The notes under the pieces were generated by a model. That model did not search any database and was not told the origin of the DNA. It worked only from the letters and a program-made list of their open reading frames with translations. From NCBI RefSeq assembly GCF_001425325.1, contig NZ_LMEH01000001.1, positions 977,898-1,041,897 of the forward strand: a DNA stretch of 64,000 nt, written 5' to 3'. The position numbers and the translations under genes were made by a program. Source of the stretch: Leifsonia sp. Root1293 (GTDB taxonomy: Bacteria; Actinomycetota; Actinomycetes; Actinomycetales; Microbacteriaceae). Each line of letters begins with the position of its first letter. The first letter of the stretch is position 1. Positions 1 through 7,795 of this stretch are shown here, one piece after another.

Positions 1-793
1 GGCTGCGGAATGCGACGTCGATCTCGCCCTCCTGCACGGCGAGCTTCAGGTTCGAGGCGTCGGCGTAGTACTTGACGTTCACCGTGCCGGTCTTCGCCGG
101 CTCGAGGACACCCTTGTAGTCGGGGTTGGCCTTGTACTGGATGAGGTTGTTGAAGTCGTAGCTCGAGATCGAATACTGACCCGCGAACGCCTTGCCGGCG
201 ACGATGTCGTCGTCCGAGGTGAGTGCGTCGGCGGCGAAGACGTCCTCGTCGACGATCGGGCCCGCCGGGCTCGAGAGGATCTGCGGGAAGACCTGGTCGT
301 TGGCCGACTTGAGGTGGAACACGACCGTGGTGTCGTCGACGGCGTCGGTTGACTCGAGGTTGTAGAGCAGCGACGACGGGCCGTTCTCATCGGCGATCTT
401 CAGCTGGCGGTCGAACGTGAACTTCACGTCGGATGCAGTGAGCTCGTTGCCGTTGGCGAACGTCAGGCCGGGCTTCAGCTTGACGGTGTACTCGGTCGGG
501 GCCGTGAACTCGGCCGACTCGGCGATGTCCGGCTCGACGTCTGGGCTGCCGTACGGCGTGTTCATCAGGAAGGGGAACACCTGGTTCATGACGGCGAATG
601 AGCCGTTGTCGTACGAGCCTGCCGGGTCGAGGACCGTGATCTTGTCAGTCGTGCCGATGGTGAGCGTTCCACTGGAGCCGGAGTCCTTGTCGGACCCGCC
701 GCCTGCGGCACAGCCGGAGAGCGCGAGCGCAGCAGCGGTGAATCCCGCGGCGACGATGATGGCGCGCTTGCCGGTCTTGGATGCGGATGTCAT
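1..793 (-). CDS. ABC transporter substrate-binding lipoprotein, peptide/nickel family (SBP family 5), 3' end outside window
   Basis: This is the first 264 codons of an extracytoplasmic solute-binding protein that would deliver oligopeptides or a similar ligand to an ABC importer. The N-terminus has a basic n-region, a hydrophobic core and a lipobox ending ALSGC, so the protein is probably lipid-anchored. The mature part has features of SBP family 5: the LTIGTTDKITVLDPAGS opening, an NGNELTASDVKFTFDR segment, and a later LKLAVQEGEIDVAFR stretch. The ATG at 793 is preceded by a purine-rich GGAAGAGG about ten bases upstream. The gene leaves the window at position 1, so its permeases and ATPases are not visible and the ligand cannot be named. 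Confidence 0.9.
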   Translation of the reverse strand, partial: MTSASKTGKRAIIVAAGFTAAALALSGCAAGGGSDKDSGSSGTLTIGTTDKITVLDPAGSYDNGSFAVMNQVFPFLMNTPYGSPDVEPDIAESAEFTAPTEYTVKLKPGLTFANGNELTASDVKFTFDRQLKIADENGPSSLLYNLESTDAVDDTTVVFHLKSANDQVFPQILSSPAGPIVDEDVFAADALTSDDDIVAGKAFAGQYSISSYDFNNLIQYKANPDYKGVLEPAKTGTVNVKYYADASNLKLAVQEGEIDVAFRS

Positions 794-991
794 ATCCGTC
801 TACCTCTTCCTGTCGATGTGTGAAGCGCGATCCGCACAGGGCTGTGCCCCGGATGAATCACGCATACCCCTAGAACTAACACAGGTGTGTTTCCCGCATG
901 TGTTCGGAGGCACCTTCTGCGCCCAAAGGTTACAGAGCTGCAATCATGTTGCGTCGACGCATCACGAGGCGACGGATGATGCGCGCAGAGG
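794..991. other. Intergenic region upstream of the SBP gene and downstream of dnaG
   Basis: This 198-base gap must hold the promoter of the leftward SBP gene. It contains an interrupted dyad, AACACA-GG-TGTGTT, at 878-891, which could be a regulator site. A weak hairpin, CGCATCA/TGATGCG at 958-964 and 977-983, lies just past the dnaG stop and has no T-tract. I see no convincing small gene here. Confidence 0.4.
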
Positions 992-2869
992 TCACTCCTC
1001 GCGCAGGGCCCGTCGTTCCGCCTCGAGTTGCACCAGGCCGCGTTGGAGGGCCGTGTAGGTCTCGCGATCGGTCGCGTCGGTGCGTTGCAGGCGGCCGAGG
1101 AGCTCGCTCTTGCGGCGCAGCAGGTCGCGGTCGATGAGCGAGAGCGCCACCCCTCGCGCGTACCCGGCCAGCTCGCGCTCACTGCGCTCGGGGATGGGGG
1201 CGACCGCGAGCTGCTGCACGAAGTCGCGCAGCGGCTCCGGCACCTCGGTCACCACGCGTCCCAGCCAGTCGGGCTGCTCGATCGTGTCGACGGTGGAGGC
1301 GATGCCGTCGCGCACCACGCCGAGGGACGCATTGGAGAATCCGCTCTGCGTCGCCCGACGGATGAGGTCGACTCCGACGAGGGACGGATGCTGCAGCATC
1401 GCCATGACGGCGTCGCGCTCGAGCCGTGTGGCCGGGTCGCCGGGCAGCTCGGTGATGGAGTATGGACGCTGCTCGACGATCGGTGCGGTCTCGCCCTCGC
1501 GCAGCGGAGCGGCGGCGGGTTCGCGAATCTCCCGACGACCGCGCGCGGCGGGCCCCGACGACGCGCTGGAGACGGCCCGCTGCACATCGGCGAGTTCCGC
1601 TCCGAGCATGCGGGCGAGCTCGCGCGTGTAGCCGGGGCGGAGGGCGGCATCGCGGATGTCGGCGACGACGGGAGCCGCCGCCTTCAGGCCGGCCGCACGG
1701 CCCTCGACCGTCTCGAGGTCGTACTGCGCGAGCTGGTTCTTGATGACGAACTCGAACATCGGACGCTTCTCGTCGACGAGCCTGCGCACGGCGTCGTCGC
1801 CGCGATGGATGCGCAGGTCGCACGGGTCGAGGCCGTCGGGTGCGACGGCGACATAGGTCTGGGCTGCGAAGCGCTGCTCCTCGGAGAAGGCGCGCATGGC
1901 CGCCTTCTGGCCGGCGGCATCGGGATCGAAGGTGAAGATGACCTCTCCCCCGACCGAGTCGTCGCCGAGTACTCTGCGCACGACCTTGATGTGGTCGACG
2001 CCGAAGGCCGTGCCACAGGTGGCGACGGCGGTCGTGACCCCGGCGAGGTGGCAGGCCATGACGTCTGTGTAGCCCTCGACGACGACGATCTGGCGGGCAC
2101 GGGAGATGTCGCGCTTGGCGAGGTCGAGCCCGTAGAGCACCTGGGCCTTGTGATAGACCGGCGTCTCGGGCGTGTTGAGGTACTTGGGGCCTGGGTCGTC
2201 CTCGAGCAGCTTGCGGGCGCCGAAGCCGACGGTCTGGCCGGTGATGTCTCGGATGGGCCAGACCAGACGCCCGCGGAAGCGGTCGTAGATGCCCCGGTCG
2301 CCGCTGGAGACGAGCCCGGCTGCGGCGAGCTCATCGTCCTTGAAGCCGCGGCCTCGCAGGTGCTTGGTCAGCTCGTCCCAGCTCTTCGGAGCGAATCCGA
2401 CGCCGAAGTGCGCTGCAGCGTTGGCATCGAAGCCGCGCTCGCCGAGGAAGCGTCGTCCGGGTTCTGCGCCGCCCGTGCGCAACTGGTCGACGAAGAACTC
2501 GGCCGCCGCCGAGTTCGCGGCGAGCAGGCGGGCGCGGTTGCCCTGATCGGGCGTTGCGCCGCCGTCCTCGTAGTGCAGTTCGAATCCGATGCGGGCCGCC
2601 AGGCGCTCGATGGCGTCGGCGAACGTGACGTGGTCCATGCGCTGCAGGAACGAGATGACGTCACCGGACTCGCCGCATCCGAAGCAGTGGTAGAAGCCGA
2701 CCTGCGGGCGCACGTGGAAGCTGGGGCTGCGCTCGTCGTGGAAGGGGCAGAGTCCCTTCATCGAGCCGACACCGGCTGACTTCAGTGAGACGTAGTCCCC
2801 GACGATGTCGGCGATGTTGGTACGGGACTTGACCTCATCGATGTCTCCTTGACGGATGCGGCCGGCCAT
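992..2869 (-). CDS. dnaG: DNA primase
   Basis: Primase makes the short RNA primers used by DNA polymerase III at the replication fork. The 625-residue product has the N-terminal CHC2 zinc-binding domain (C41, H44, C62, C65), the primase catalytic core with the TOPRIM glutamate at E265 in VVVEGYTDV, and the acidic FDPDAAG motif at 314-320. A helical C-terminal region would contact DnaB. Length is normal for the family. The start is ATG at 2869. TAGGAT sits six bases upstream with no Shine-Dalgarno, so translation is probably leaderless. It lies downstream of dgt and dusB on the same strand, as in many actinobacteria, but this promoter suggests it can be transcribed alone. Confidence 0.97.
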   Translation of the reverse strand: MAGRIRQGDIDEVKSRTNIADIVGDYVSLKSAGVGSMKGLCPFHDERSPSFHVRPQVGFYHCFGCGESGDVISFLQRMDHVTFADAIERLAARIGFELHYEDGGATPDQGNRARLLAANSAAAEFFVDQLRTGGAEPGRRFLGERGFDANAAAHFGVGFAPKSWDELTKHLRGRGFKDDELAAAGLVSSGDRGIYDRFRGRLVWPIRDITGQTVGFGARKLLEDDPGPKYLNTPETPVYHKAQVLYGLDLAKRDISRARQIVVVEGYTDVMACHLAGVTTAVATCGTAFGVDHIKVVRRVLGDDSVGGEVIFTFDPDAAGQKAAMRAFSEEQRFAAQTYVAVAPDGLDPCDLRIHRGDDAVRRLVDEKRPMFEFVIKNQLAQYDLETVEGRAAGLKAAAPVVADIRDAALRPGYTRELARMLGAELADVQRAVSSASSGPAARGRREIREPAAAPLREGETAPIVEQRPYSITELPGDPATRLERDAVMAMLQHPSLVGVDLIRRATQSGFSNASLGVVRDGIASTVDTIEQPDWLGRVVTEVPEPLRDFVQQLAVAPIPERSERELAGYARGVALSLIDRDLLRRKSELLGRLQRTDATDRETYTALQRGLVQLEAERRALREE

Positions 2870-2970
2870 CCATCAATCCTACGGGCGGGCGGAGCGGCAT
2901 CCGTCCCCCAGCTCGGGGATGGGGATGCGCGGAAGCGGCGTGGAACGAACCGACGCGATCGCCTCGAGAG

Positions 2971-4230
2971 TCAGTTCTGGACGAGCCGCTCGTACCAGGC
3001 GAGGGCCGACTGGTCGGTCAGGCTGGCCACTTGGTCGACGATCACGCGCTTGCGTGCTGCGTCGTCGGATGCCACCTGCCAATCACCGGCGAAGCCGACG
3101 TCGAGATGCTCGTCGCCGCCCTGCCACAGCACGTCGGCGAGGGACCTCAACACCTGGCGCTGCTGCTTGTAGATGGGCTGCCGGGTGTTCTTCGACATCA
3201 CGAAGGCCGCGACTATGCCCTTGAGCACGGCGATCTCCGTCTTCACCGATCGCGGCACGACGACATCGGCACCGAAGCGCGCCAGAGCGGTCTGCGGCGC
3301 GGCCTGGCGAGTCGCCTCGGTCGCGGCATGGGCGAAGCGGCCGATGAGTTCACTGGTGAGGTTCTTGAGGCGGGCCTGGTCACGGCGCGTGCCGTCCCAG
3401 GTGTCGATCCACAGCGGGAGTTCCTCGAGACGATCGAAGGCGCCCATGAGTTCGTCGTGGCTGTACTCGCCGCCGATCCACTCGTACATCGAGTCGACGA
3501 GGGCGTCGTGCTCGGATCGGCTGGCGAGGGCGGGAATGTCGATGAAGCCGTTGACGACGGCGTCTTCGAAGTCGTGCACCGAATAGGCGATGTCGTCGGA
3601 GAGGTCCATGACCTGCGCCTCGATGCAGAGACGGCGATCGGGGGCGTCGGCCCGCAACCAGGTGAAGACGTCGATGTCGTCGCTGTAGAAGCCGAACTTG
3701 TGGCGACCGCTCGGGTCGGTGACGCTGGTCTCCTCCGGCCACGGGTACTTGCAGCTCGCGTCGAGACTGGCGCGGGTGAGGTTCAGGCCGTAGCTGCGGC
3801 CGTCGGCGCCGAAGACCTTGGGCTCGAGACGGCTGAGCAGGCGCAGGGTCTGCGCGTTGCCCTCGAACCCGCCGATGTCCCTGGCCCAGGAGTTGAGCGC
3901 ACGCTCGCCGTTGTGGCCGAAGGGCGGGTGCCCGAGGTCGTGTGCCAGGCAGGCGGTGTCGACAACGTCGGGGTCGAGGGACAGGCTGGTGGCGAGCTCG
4001 CGACCGACCTGGGCGACCTCGAGCGAGTGGGTGAGCCTGTTGCGGGCGAAGTCGAGACCGGCGGTCGGGCTCAGCACCTGGGTCTTGGCTGCGAGGCGGC
4101 GCAAGGCGGAGGAGTGCAGCAGGCGACCACGATCGCGGGCGAAGTCGCTGCGACGCGTCGAGTGCTCCTCGGGCAGCCAGCGCTCGGCGTCTCTCACGCC
4201 GTAGTCGCCGGTGCCCGGCTCAGCCTCCAC
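2971..4230 (-). CDS. dgt: Deoxyguanosinetriphosphate triphosphohydrolase-like HD-domain protein
   Basis: This 419-residue protein belongs to the dGTPase family of HD phosphohydrolases, which split a dNTP into deoxynucleoside and triphosphate and so help set dNTP pools. The metal-binding residues are visible as H68, the H97-D98 pair in CLAHDLGHPPFGHNGE, and a later aspartate in the VMDLSDDIAYSVHD segment. Its start overlaps the 3' end of dusB by 11 bases, so the two are probably translationally coupled. Placement next to dnaG fits a link to replication, but substrate preference in this family varies and cannot be read from sequence. Confidence 0.94.
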   Translation of the reverse strand: MEAEPGTGDYGVRDAERWLPEEHSTRRSDFARDRGRLLHSSALRRLAAKTQVLSPTAGLDFARNRLTHSLEVAQVGRELATSLSLDPDVVDTACLAHDLGHPPFGHNGERALNSWARDIGGFEGNAQTLRLLSRLEPKVFGADGRSYGLNLTRASLDASCKYPWPEETSVTDPSGRHKFGFYSDDIDVFTWLRADAPDRRLCIEAQVMDLSDDIAYSVHDFEDAVVNGFIDIPALASRSEHDALVDSMYEWIGGEYSHDELMGAFDRLEELPLWIDTWDGTRRDQARLKNLTSELIGRFAHAATEATRQAAPQTALARFGADVVVPRSVKTEIAVLKGIVAAFVMSKNTRQPIYKQQRQVLRSLADVLWQGGDEHLDVGFAGDWQVASDDAARKRVIVDQVASLTDQSALAWYERLVQN

Positions 4231-5377
4231 TCGTGTCCAGTTCGGCGTCGTTCAGCGTGGTGCGCTCGGCTCCCGCGAGCTCCTGCGAGTCGAGCCAGCC
4301 CTGCGGCAGCGACGGGCTCTTCGGGGTTCCCGCTCGGCCGCGTGGTCCTTCCGCGCCCTCGCCCGGGTACGGCTGATCCCAGTCCAAGGTCGCCAGGAGG
4401 TCGTCGAGCATGGCCAGTGACTCCACGGTGGCGAGACGCGCACGCAGGTCGCCGCCGACCGGGTAGCCCTTGAAGTACCAGGCGACGTGCTTGCGGATGT
4501 CGCGGCATCCGCGGTCCTCGTCGTCGAAGAAGTCGACGAGCAGCTCGGCGTGGCGGCGGAAGGTCTCGGCGACCTGGCCGAGGTTCGGCTGGAAGGACAC
4601 CGACTCGCCTCGGAAGGCGGCGGCGAGGTCGCCGAACAGCCACGGCCGCCCGAGGCATCCGCGTCCGACGACGACGCCGTCGCAGCCGGTCTCACGCACC
4701 ATGCGGAGCGCATCCTCGGCCGACCAGATGTCGCCGTTGCCGAGCACCGGGGTGCCGGTGATGGTGTTCTTCAGCTTCTCGATCGCCGACCAGTCGGCGT
4801 GACCGGAGTAGAACTCGGCTGCGGTGCGAGCGTGCAGGGCGATGGAGGCGACACCGGCACCCTCGGCAGCACGGGCGGCCTCGAGGTAGGTGAGGTGGTC
4901 GGAGTCGATGCCCTTGCGCATCTTGATCGTGAGCGGGATGTCACCGGCGGCCTTCACCGCGCCCTCGACGATCTGGCGGAACAGACCGAGCTTCCACGGC
5001 AGCGCCGCTCCCCCGCCCTTGCGGGTGACCTTGGGCACCGGGCATCCAAAGTTCAGGTCGATGTGGTCGGCGCGATCCTCGGCCACCAGCATCGTGACCG
5101 CCTCGGCCACGGTCTTCGGGTCGACCCCGTAGAGCTGGATAGAGCGGGTCGTCTCGCTCTCATGGTGCGTGATCAGGCGCATCGATTCCGGCGTGCGCTC
5201 GACGAGGGCACGGCTCGTGATCATCTCGCTGACGTAGAGGCCGGCGCCGAACTCCCGGCAGAGGCGGCGGAATGCGGTGTTGGTGATGCCCGCCATGGGC
5301 GCGAGCACGACGGGGACGTCGAGTTCGAGCGGCCCGATGTTCAGGGGCGCCTGCGTGAGAGTGGTTGCGGAAGACAT
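4220..5377 (-). CDS. dusB: tRNA-dihydrouridine synthase
   Basis: Dus enzymes reduce specific uridines in tRNA to dihydrouridine using FMN and NADPH. The 385-residue protein starts with the FMN-barrel segment VVLAPMAGITN (23-33). It carries the catalytic cysteine C112 in NFGCPVPKVTRKGGGAAL, followed by the C-terminal helical tRNA-binding domain. It is the first gene of a dusB-dgt-dnaG row. The start at 5377 has AGAGG upstream. Its promoter region is shared with the divergent YbaK-like gene. The assignment to the family is secure; the position modified in tRNA is not. Confidence 0.95.
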   Translation of the reverse strand: MSSATTLTQAPLNIGPLELDVPVVLAPMAGITNTAFRRLCREFGAGLYVSEMITSRALVERTPESMRLITHHESETTRSIQLYGVDPKTVAEAVTMLVAEDRADHIDLNFGCPVPKVTRKGGGAALPWKLGLFRQIVEGAVKAAGDIPLTIKMRKGIDSDHLTYLEAARAAEGAGVASIALHARTAAEFYSGHADWSAIEKLKNTITGTPVLGNGDIWSAEDALRMVRETGCDGVVVGRGCLGRPWLFGDLAAAFRGESVSFQPNLGQVAETFRRHAELLVDFFDDEDRGCRDIRKHVAWYFKGYPVGGDLRARLATVESLAMLDDLLATLDWDQPYPGEGAEGPRGRAGTPKSPSLPQGWLDSQELAGAERTTLNDAELDTSGG

Positions 5378-5384
5378 GTGCCTC

Positions 5385-5390
5385 TATTCT
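5385..5390 (+). promoter_or_regulatory. Candidate -10 box (TATTCT) for the YbaK-like gene
   Basis: TATTCT ends five bases before the ATG at 5396, the spacing expected for a leaderless transcript. No recognisable Shine-Dalgarno precedes that ATG. It sits in a very short (18-base) space between the divergent dusB and YbaK-like starts. Confidence 0.5.
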
Positions 5391-5395
5391 CCCAG

Positions 5396-5923
5396 ATGAC
5401 GACTGCTTCCAGAACTAGCGGGGTACTGATGAGTGAAGACATCCGATTCGACGGCCTCGAGGGAACCGCGCGGGTGACGGCGGATGCCGCCGAACGAGGC
5501 CTCGCCGTGGAGATCATCGAGCGCCCGGCTGCCTCCAGCCTGGCGGAGGCCGCGTCGTTGATGGGCATCCGTCCGCTCGACATAGTGAAGACGCTCGTGG
5601 TCAAGCGGAGCGACGACACGTATCTGTTCGCACTCGTCCCCGGCGGGCGAAAGATCTCCTGGCCGAAGCTGCGTGCACTGCTCGGCGTGAACAAGCTGCA
5701 GATGCCGGATGCCGACCGCGCGCTTGCAGCAACGGGCTACGAGCGCGGAACGATCACCCCGCTCGGATCCCGCCACGAGTGGCCCGTCGTCGCCGACGAG
5801 TCGATCGTGGGCGCGCGCGTCGCGATGGGGGCCGGCGCGCACGGGCACAGCGCCTTCGTCGACGCCGATGCGCTCATCGCGGCGTACGGCGCGTCGGTCG
5901 CCGATATCACCGACCCCGAGTAG
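5396..5923 (+). CDS. YbaK/EbsC-type aminoacyl-tRNA deacylase
   Basis: The YbaK/ProX family removes wrongly attached amino acids from tRNA in trans, typically Cys- or Ala-tRNA(Pro). The conserved core is present: an N-terminal LDIVKTLVVKRSDDTYLFALVPG segment holding the conserved lysine, and the C-terminal GSRHEWPVVADESI and VAMGAGAHGHS loops. From the ATG at 5396 the protein is 175 residues and is probably read from a leaderless mRNA. An in-frame ATG at 5429 would give 164 residues and better matches the family N-terminus, with only a weak GCGGGG before it. The choice between these starts is open. Specificity for the mischarged amino acid is not predictable. Confidence 0.88.
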   Translation: MTTASRTSGVLMSEDIRFDGLEGTARVTADAAERGLAVEIIERPAASSLAEAASLMGIRPLDIVKTLVVKRSDDTYLFALVPGGRKISWPKLRALLGVNKLQMPDADRALAATGYERGTITPLGSRHEWPVVADESIVGARVAMGAGAHGHSAFVDADALIAAYGASVADITDPE

Positions 5924-5952
5924 CCGTCATTCCGCTCGGGCCGGTGGAGCGC

Positions 5953-6087
5953 TCAGAACGAGCAGCTGTCGCCGTCGCAGACGGGGGCAGCGGCATCCGT
6001 CGCCAGAGTCAGCAGCAGCGGCTTCACCGGCGGTGTCGAGACCGACAGCCCGGACGTCGCCGGCGCGGTGGTCGTGTCGTCGCTCAT
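5953..6087 (-). CDS. 44-residue microprotein with C-terminal cysteine pair, coupled to the DsbA-like gene
   Basis: This short ORF starts with an ATG inside an ATGA overlap with the stop of the FrnE/DsbA-like gene (6084-6087), the usual sign of translational coupling. The product begins MSDDTTTAPATSG, has a proline- and leucine-rich centre (PPVKPLLLTLATDAAAP) and ends VCDGDSCSF, placing two cysteines four residues apart at the extreme C-terminus. There is no signal peptide or membrane segment. Being tied to a thiol oxidoreductase, it could be a redox partner or substrate; that is inference. It is too short for most gene callers. Confidence 0.6.
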   Translation of the reverse strand: MSDDTTTAPATSGLSVSTPPVKPLLLTLATDAAAPVCDGDSCSF

Positions 6088-6749
6088 GCGCCGACCTGCT
6101 CCCGCTCACCGGCGACCTGGGTGATGGCCTGGGTGAAGACCTCGGACGGCTGGGCTCCCGACACCCCGTACTTGCCGTCGATGACGAAGAACGGGACACC
6201 GTTGATGCCGTAGGCCCTGGCCTGGTCGATGTCGGCCTGCACGTCGGACGCGAAGGTGCCGTTCTCGAGGGCGGCGCGGGCACCGTCGGCGTCGAGGCCG
6301 ACCTCGACGGCGTACGACACGAGGTCGTCGACGCGGTTCACGTAACCGCCCTCCTCGAAGTAGGCCTTGAGCAGCCGCTCCGTCAGCTCGAGCTGCTTGC
6401 CGTGCGCCTTGGCGAAGTGCAGCAGTTCGTGCGCCTTGAGGGTCTTGGTGTGCTTGACCTCGTCGAAGTGGTAGTCGAGCCCGGCCTTGGCTGCGATGCC
6501 GGTCACGTGCTCGAGCATGGCCTCGACCTGCGGTACCGGCATGCCCTTGGCCTTGGCGAGGTACTCCGTCGTCGAACCCACGAAGTCCGCGGGGGTGTCC
6601 GGCGAGAGCTCGAACGAGTGGTACTCCACCTCGACCGCCGGGCCGTCGGCTCCGAGAGCGGCGATTCCGCCTTCGAGGTTGCGCTTGCCGATGTAGCACC
6701 ACGGGCAGGCGATGTCGGACCAGATGTCGATCTTGATGGGTTCACTCAC
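6084..6749 (-). CDS. DsbA-family (FrnE-like) thiol oxidoreductase
   Basis: The 221-residue product is a cytoplasmic DsbA-fold protein of the FrnE group. The active site is CPWC in DIACPWCYIGKRNLE near the N-terminus, and the thioredoxin cis-proline loop is GVPFFVIDGKYGVSGAQ near the C-terminus. There is no signal peptide. I chose the GTG at 6749 because SEPIKIDIWSDIACPWC is the family N-terminus; a longer reading frame runs to 6875 but its extra residues look non-coding. FrnE-like proteins have been tied to oxidative-stress resistance and polyketide maturation, but the substrate here is unknown. The stop overlaps the 44-residue microprotein by four bases. Confidence 0.9.
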   Translation of the reverse strand: MSEPIKIDIWSDIACPWCYIGKRNLEGGIAALGADGPAVEVEYHSFELSPDTPADFVGSTTEYLAKAKGMPVPQVEAMLEHVTGIAAKAGLDYHFDEVKHTKTLKAHELLHFAKAHGKQLELTERLLKAYFEEGGYVNRVDDLVSYAVEVGLDADGARAALENGTFASDVQADIDQARAYGINGVPFFVIDGKYGVSGAQPSEVFTQAITQVAGEREQVGA

Positions 6750-6779
6750 CCTGACGGCAACGGCGACGCTGCAGTGCGT

Positions 6780-6793
6780 ATTCCCGTGGGAAT
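6780..6793. promoter_or_regulatory. Interrupted palindrome in the dsbA-like/lysin divergent region
   Basis: ATTCCC-GT-GGGAAT lies 31 bases upstream of the chosen GTG of the DsbA-like gene, where an operator could act. Its only support is symmetry and position. Confidence 0.25.
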
Positions 6794-6901
6794 CGGGGCT
6801 CGCCACGATGCGCTCCCGGCAGAGCGGCGTAGCCTCGATGACGAGGCTGCCCGCAGCGACGCGGGCGACGGTCACCCGAACCGGATCGCGAGGCGATGAT
6901 C

Positions 6902-7699
6902 ATGAGCTGGCAGGACTTCTACCGCGTGGGCGGCGGGAACTTCGGAATCCTCCCGAACTCGGCGTTCTACGGTCCGCAGGGGCATCGGGGCAAGGACTAC
7001 ATCCACACGGCCGGGACGCCGATCCCCGCCTACGAGCACGGCGTCATCGTCGACATCCCGCAGTCGCAGTTCCTCGGATTCTGCGTCGTCATCAGGCTCG
7101 ACGATGGCAACTTCGCCGGCTGGGCGCACGTGGTGGACGCCCCGCACGGCATCAACGCGGAGGTGATGCCGGGCGACACCATCGCGCACGTGGCCGGCGA
7201 CAACGACATCCACGGCTCATCGTGGGACGGCGCCCACTCGCACACCACACTCGGCCCGTCGGCCGAATCCATCTTCCAGGGCACGGTCCTCGACCCCGTG
7301 CCACGCATCCAAGCCGCACTCGACGCCGCGAGCGTCGCCCAGATAGTCACCATGGAGGACGACATGTACACGCAAGAGGACCGCAACCGGGACGACAACA
7401 TCCACGCCGGCTTGTACCGGAAGTCGTCGGTGCTCATCGACGGCGTCGTGAAGAAGTTCAACTACGGCGTGCTTCCGATCGTCGCCCACAACCAGGAGCT
7501 CATCGCCCAGCAGTCCGCGAGGATCGCCGCGCTCGAGTCGCTGGTCGAGCAACTCATCGTGGGCACTGCGATCCAGGTCGACAGGGACGCGGCGGAGGGC
7601 GCTGCATTCAACAGCCGCCTCGAGACGGCGAACGAACTCCCGATCAGCGAGGACGTGGACATCATCGACGGACTCGACGTGCAGAATCTGCCCGGCTAG
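6902..7699 (+). CDS. Phage-type M23 peptidoglycan endopeptidase (orphan lysin)
   Basis: This 265-residue protein is an M23-fold (LytM-like) zinc peptidase expected to cut peptidoglycan cross-bridges. The metal and catalytic residues are complete: H28 and D32 in HRGKD, H76 in GWAHV, and H112/H114 in GAHSH. The C-terminal third has a short coiled coil (about 200-225, NQELIAQQSARIAALESL). No signal peptide or membrane segment is present, as in phage endolysins that depend on a holin. I start it at the ATG at 6902 because GCGAGG lies eight bases upstream; the ATG at 6896 is too close to it. No holin, integrase or structural gene is nearby, so it is an isolated remnant or a domesticated lysin. Confidence 0.8.
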   Translation: MSWQDFYRVGGGNFGILPNSAFYGPQGHRGKDYIHTAGTPIPAYEHGVIVDIPQSQFLGFCVVIRLDDGNFAGWAHVVDAPHGINAEVMPGDTIAHVAGDNDIHGSSWDGAHSHTTLGPSAESIFQGTVLDPVPRIQAALDAASVAQIVTMEDDMYTQEDRNRDDNIHAGLYRKSSVLIDGVVKKFNYGVLPIVAHNQELIAQQSARIAALESLVEQLIVGTAIQVDRDAAEGAAFNSRLETANELPISEDVDIIDGLDVQNLPG

Positions 7700-7717
7700 C
7701 ACCTCGGCGCTACGCGT

Positions 7718-7777
7718 TCACAGGATGACGACGCCTATGACGGCCGTGAGAGCCTCATCGGCGTCGTCATCCTGTGA
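7718..7777. terminator. 18-bp perfect inverted repeat between convergent lysin and uppS genes
   Basis: The arms TCACAGGATGACGACGCC (7718-7735) and its exact complement at 7760-7777 enclose a 24-base loop. The position between two convergent genes fits a bidirectional terminator, although there is no T-run on either side and the loop is larger than usual. Confidence 0.55.
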
Positions 7778-7795
7778 TCGGTTGTCGTGAGTGCC

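Noticed and set aside
1028-2779. A 583-codon open frame opposite dnaG
   Set aside because: dnaG on the other strand has complete catalytic motifs; the mirror frame has none.
7714-7730. A 17-base exact match with 59517-59533 (GCGTTCACAGGATGACG)
   Set aside because: One 17-base match within 64 kb of GC-rich DNA is not far from chance, and the second site lacks the inverted repeat present at the first.
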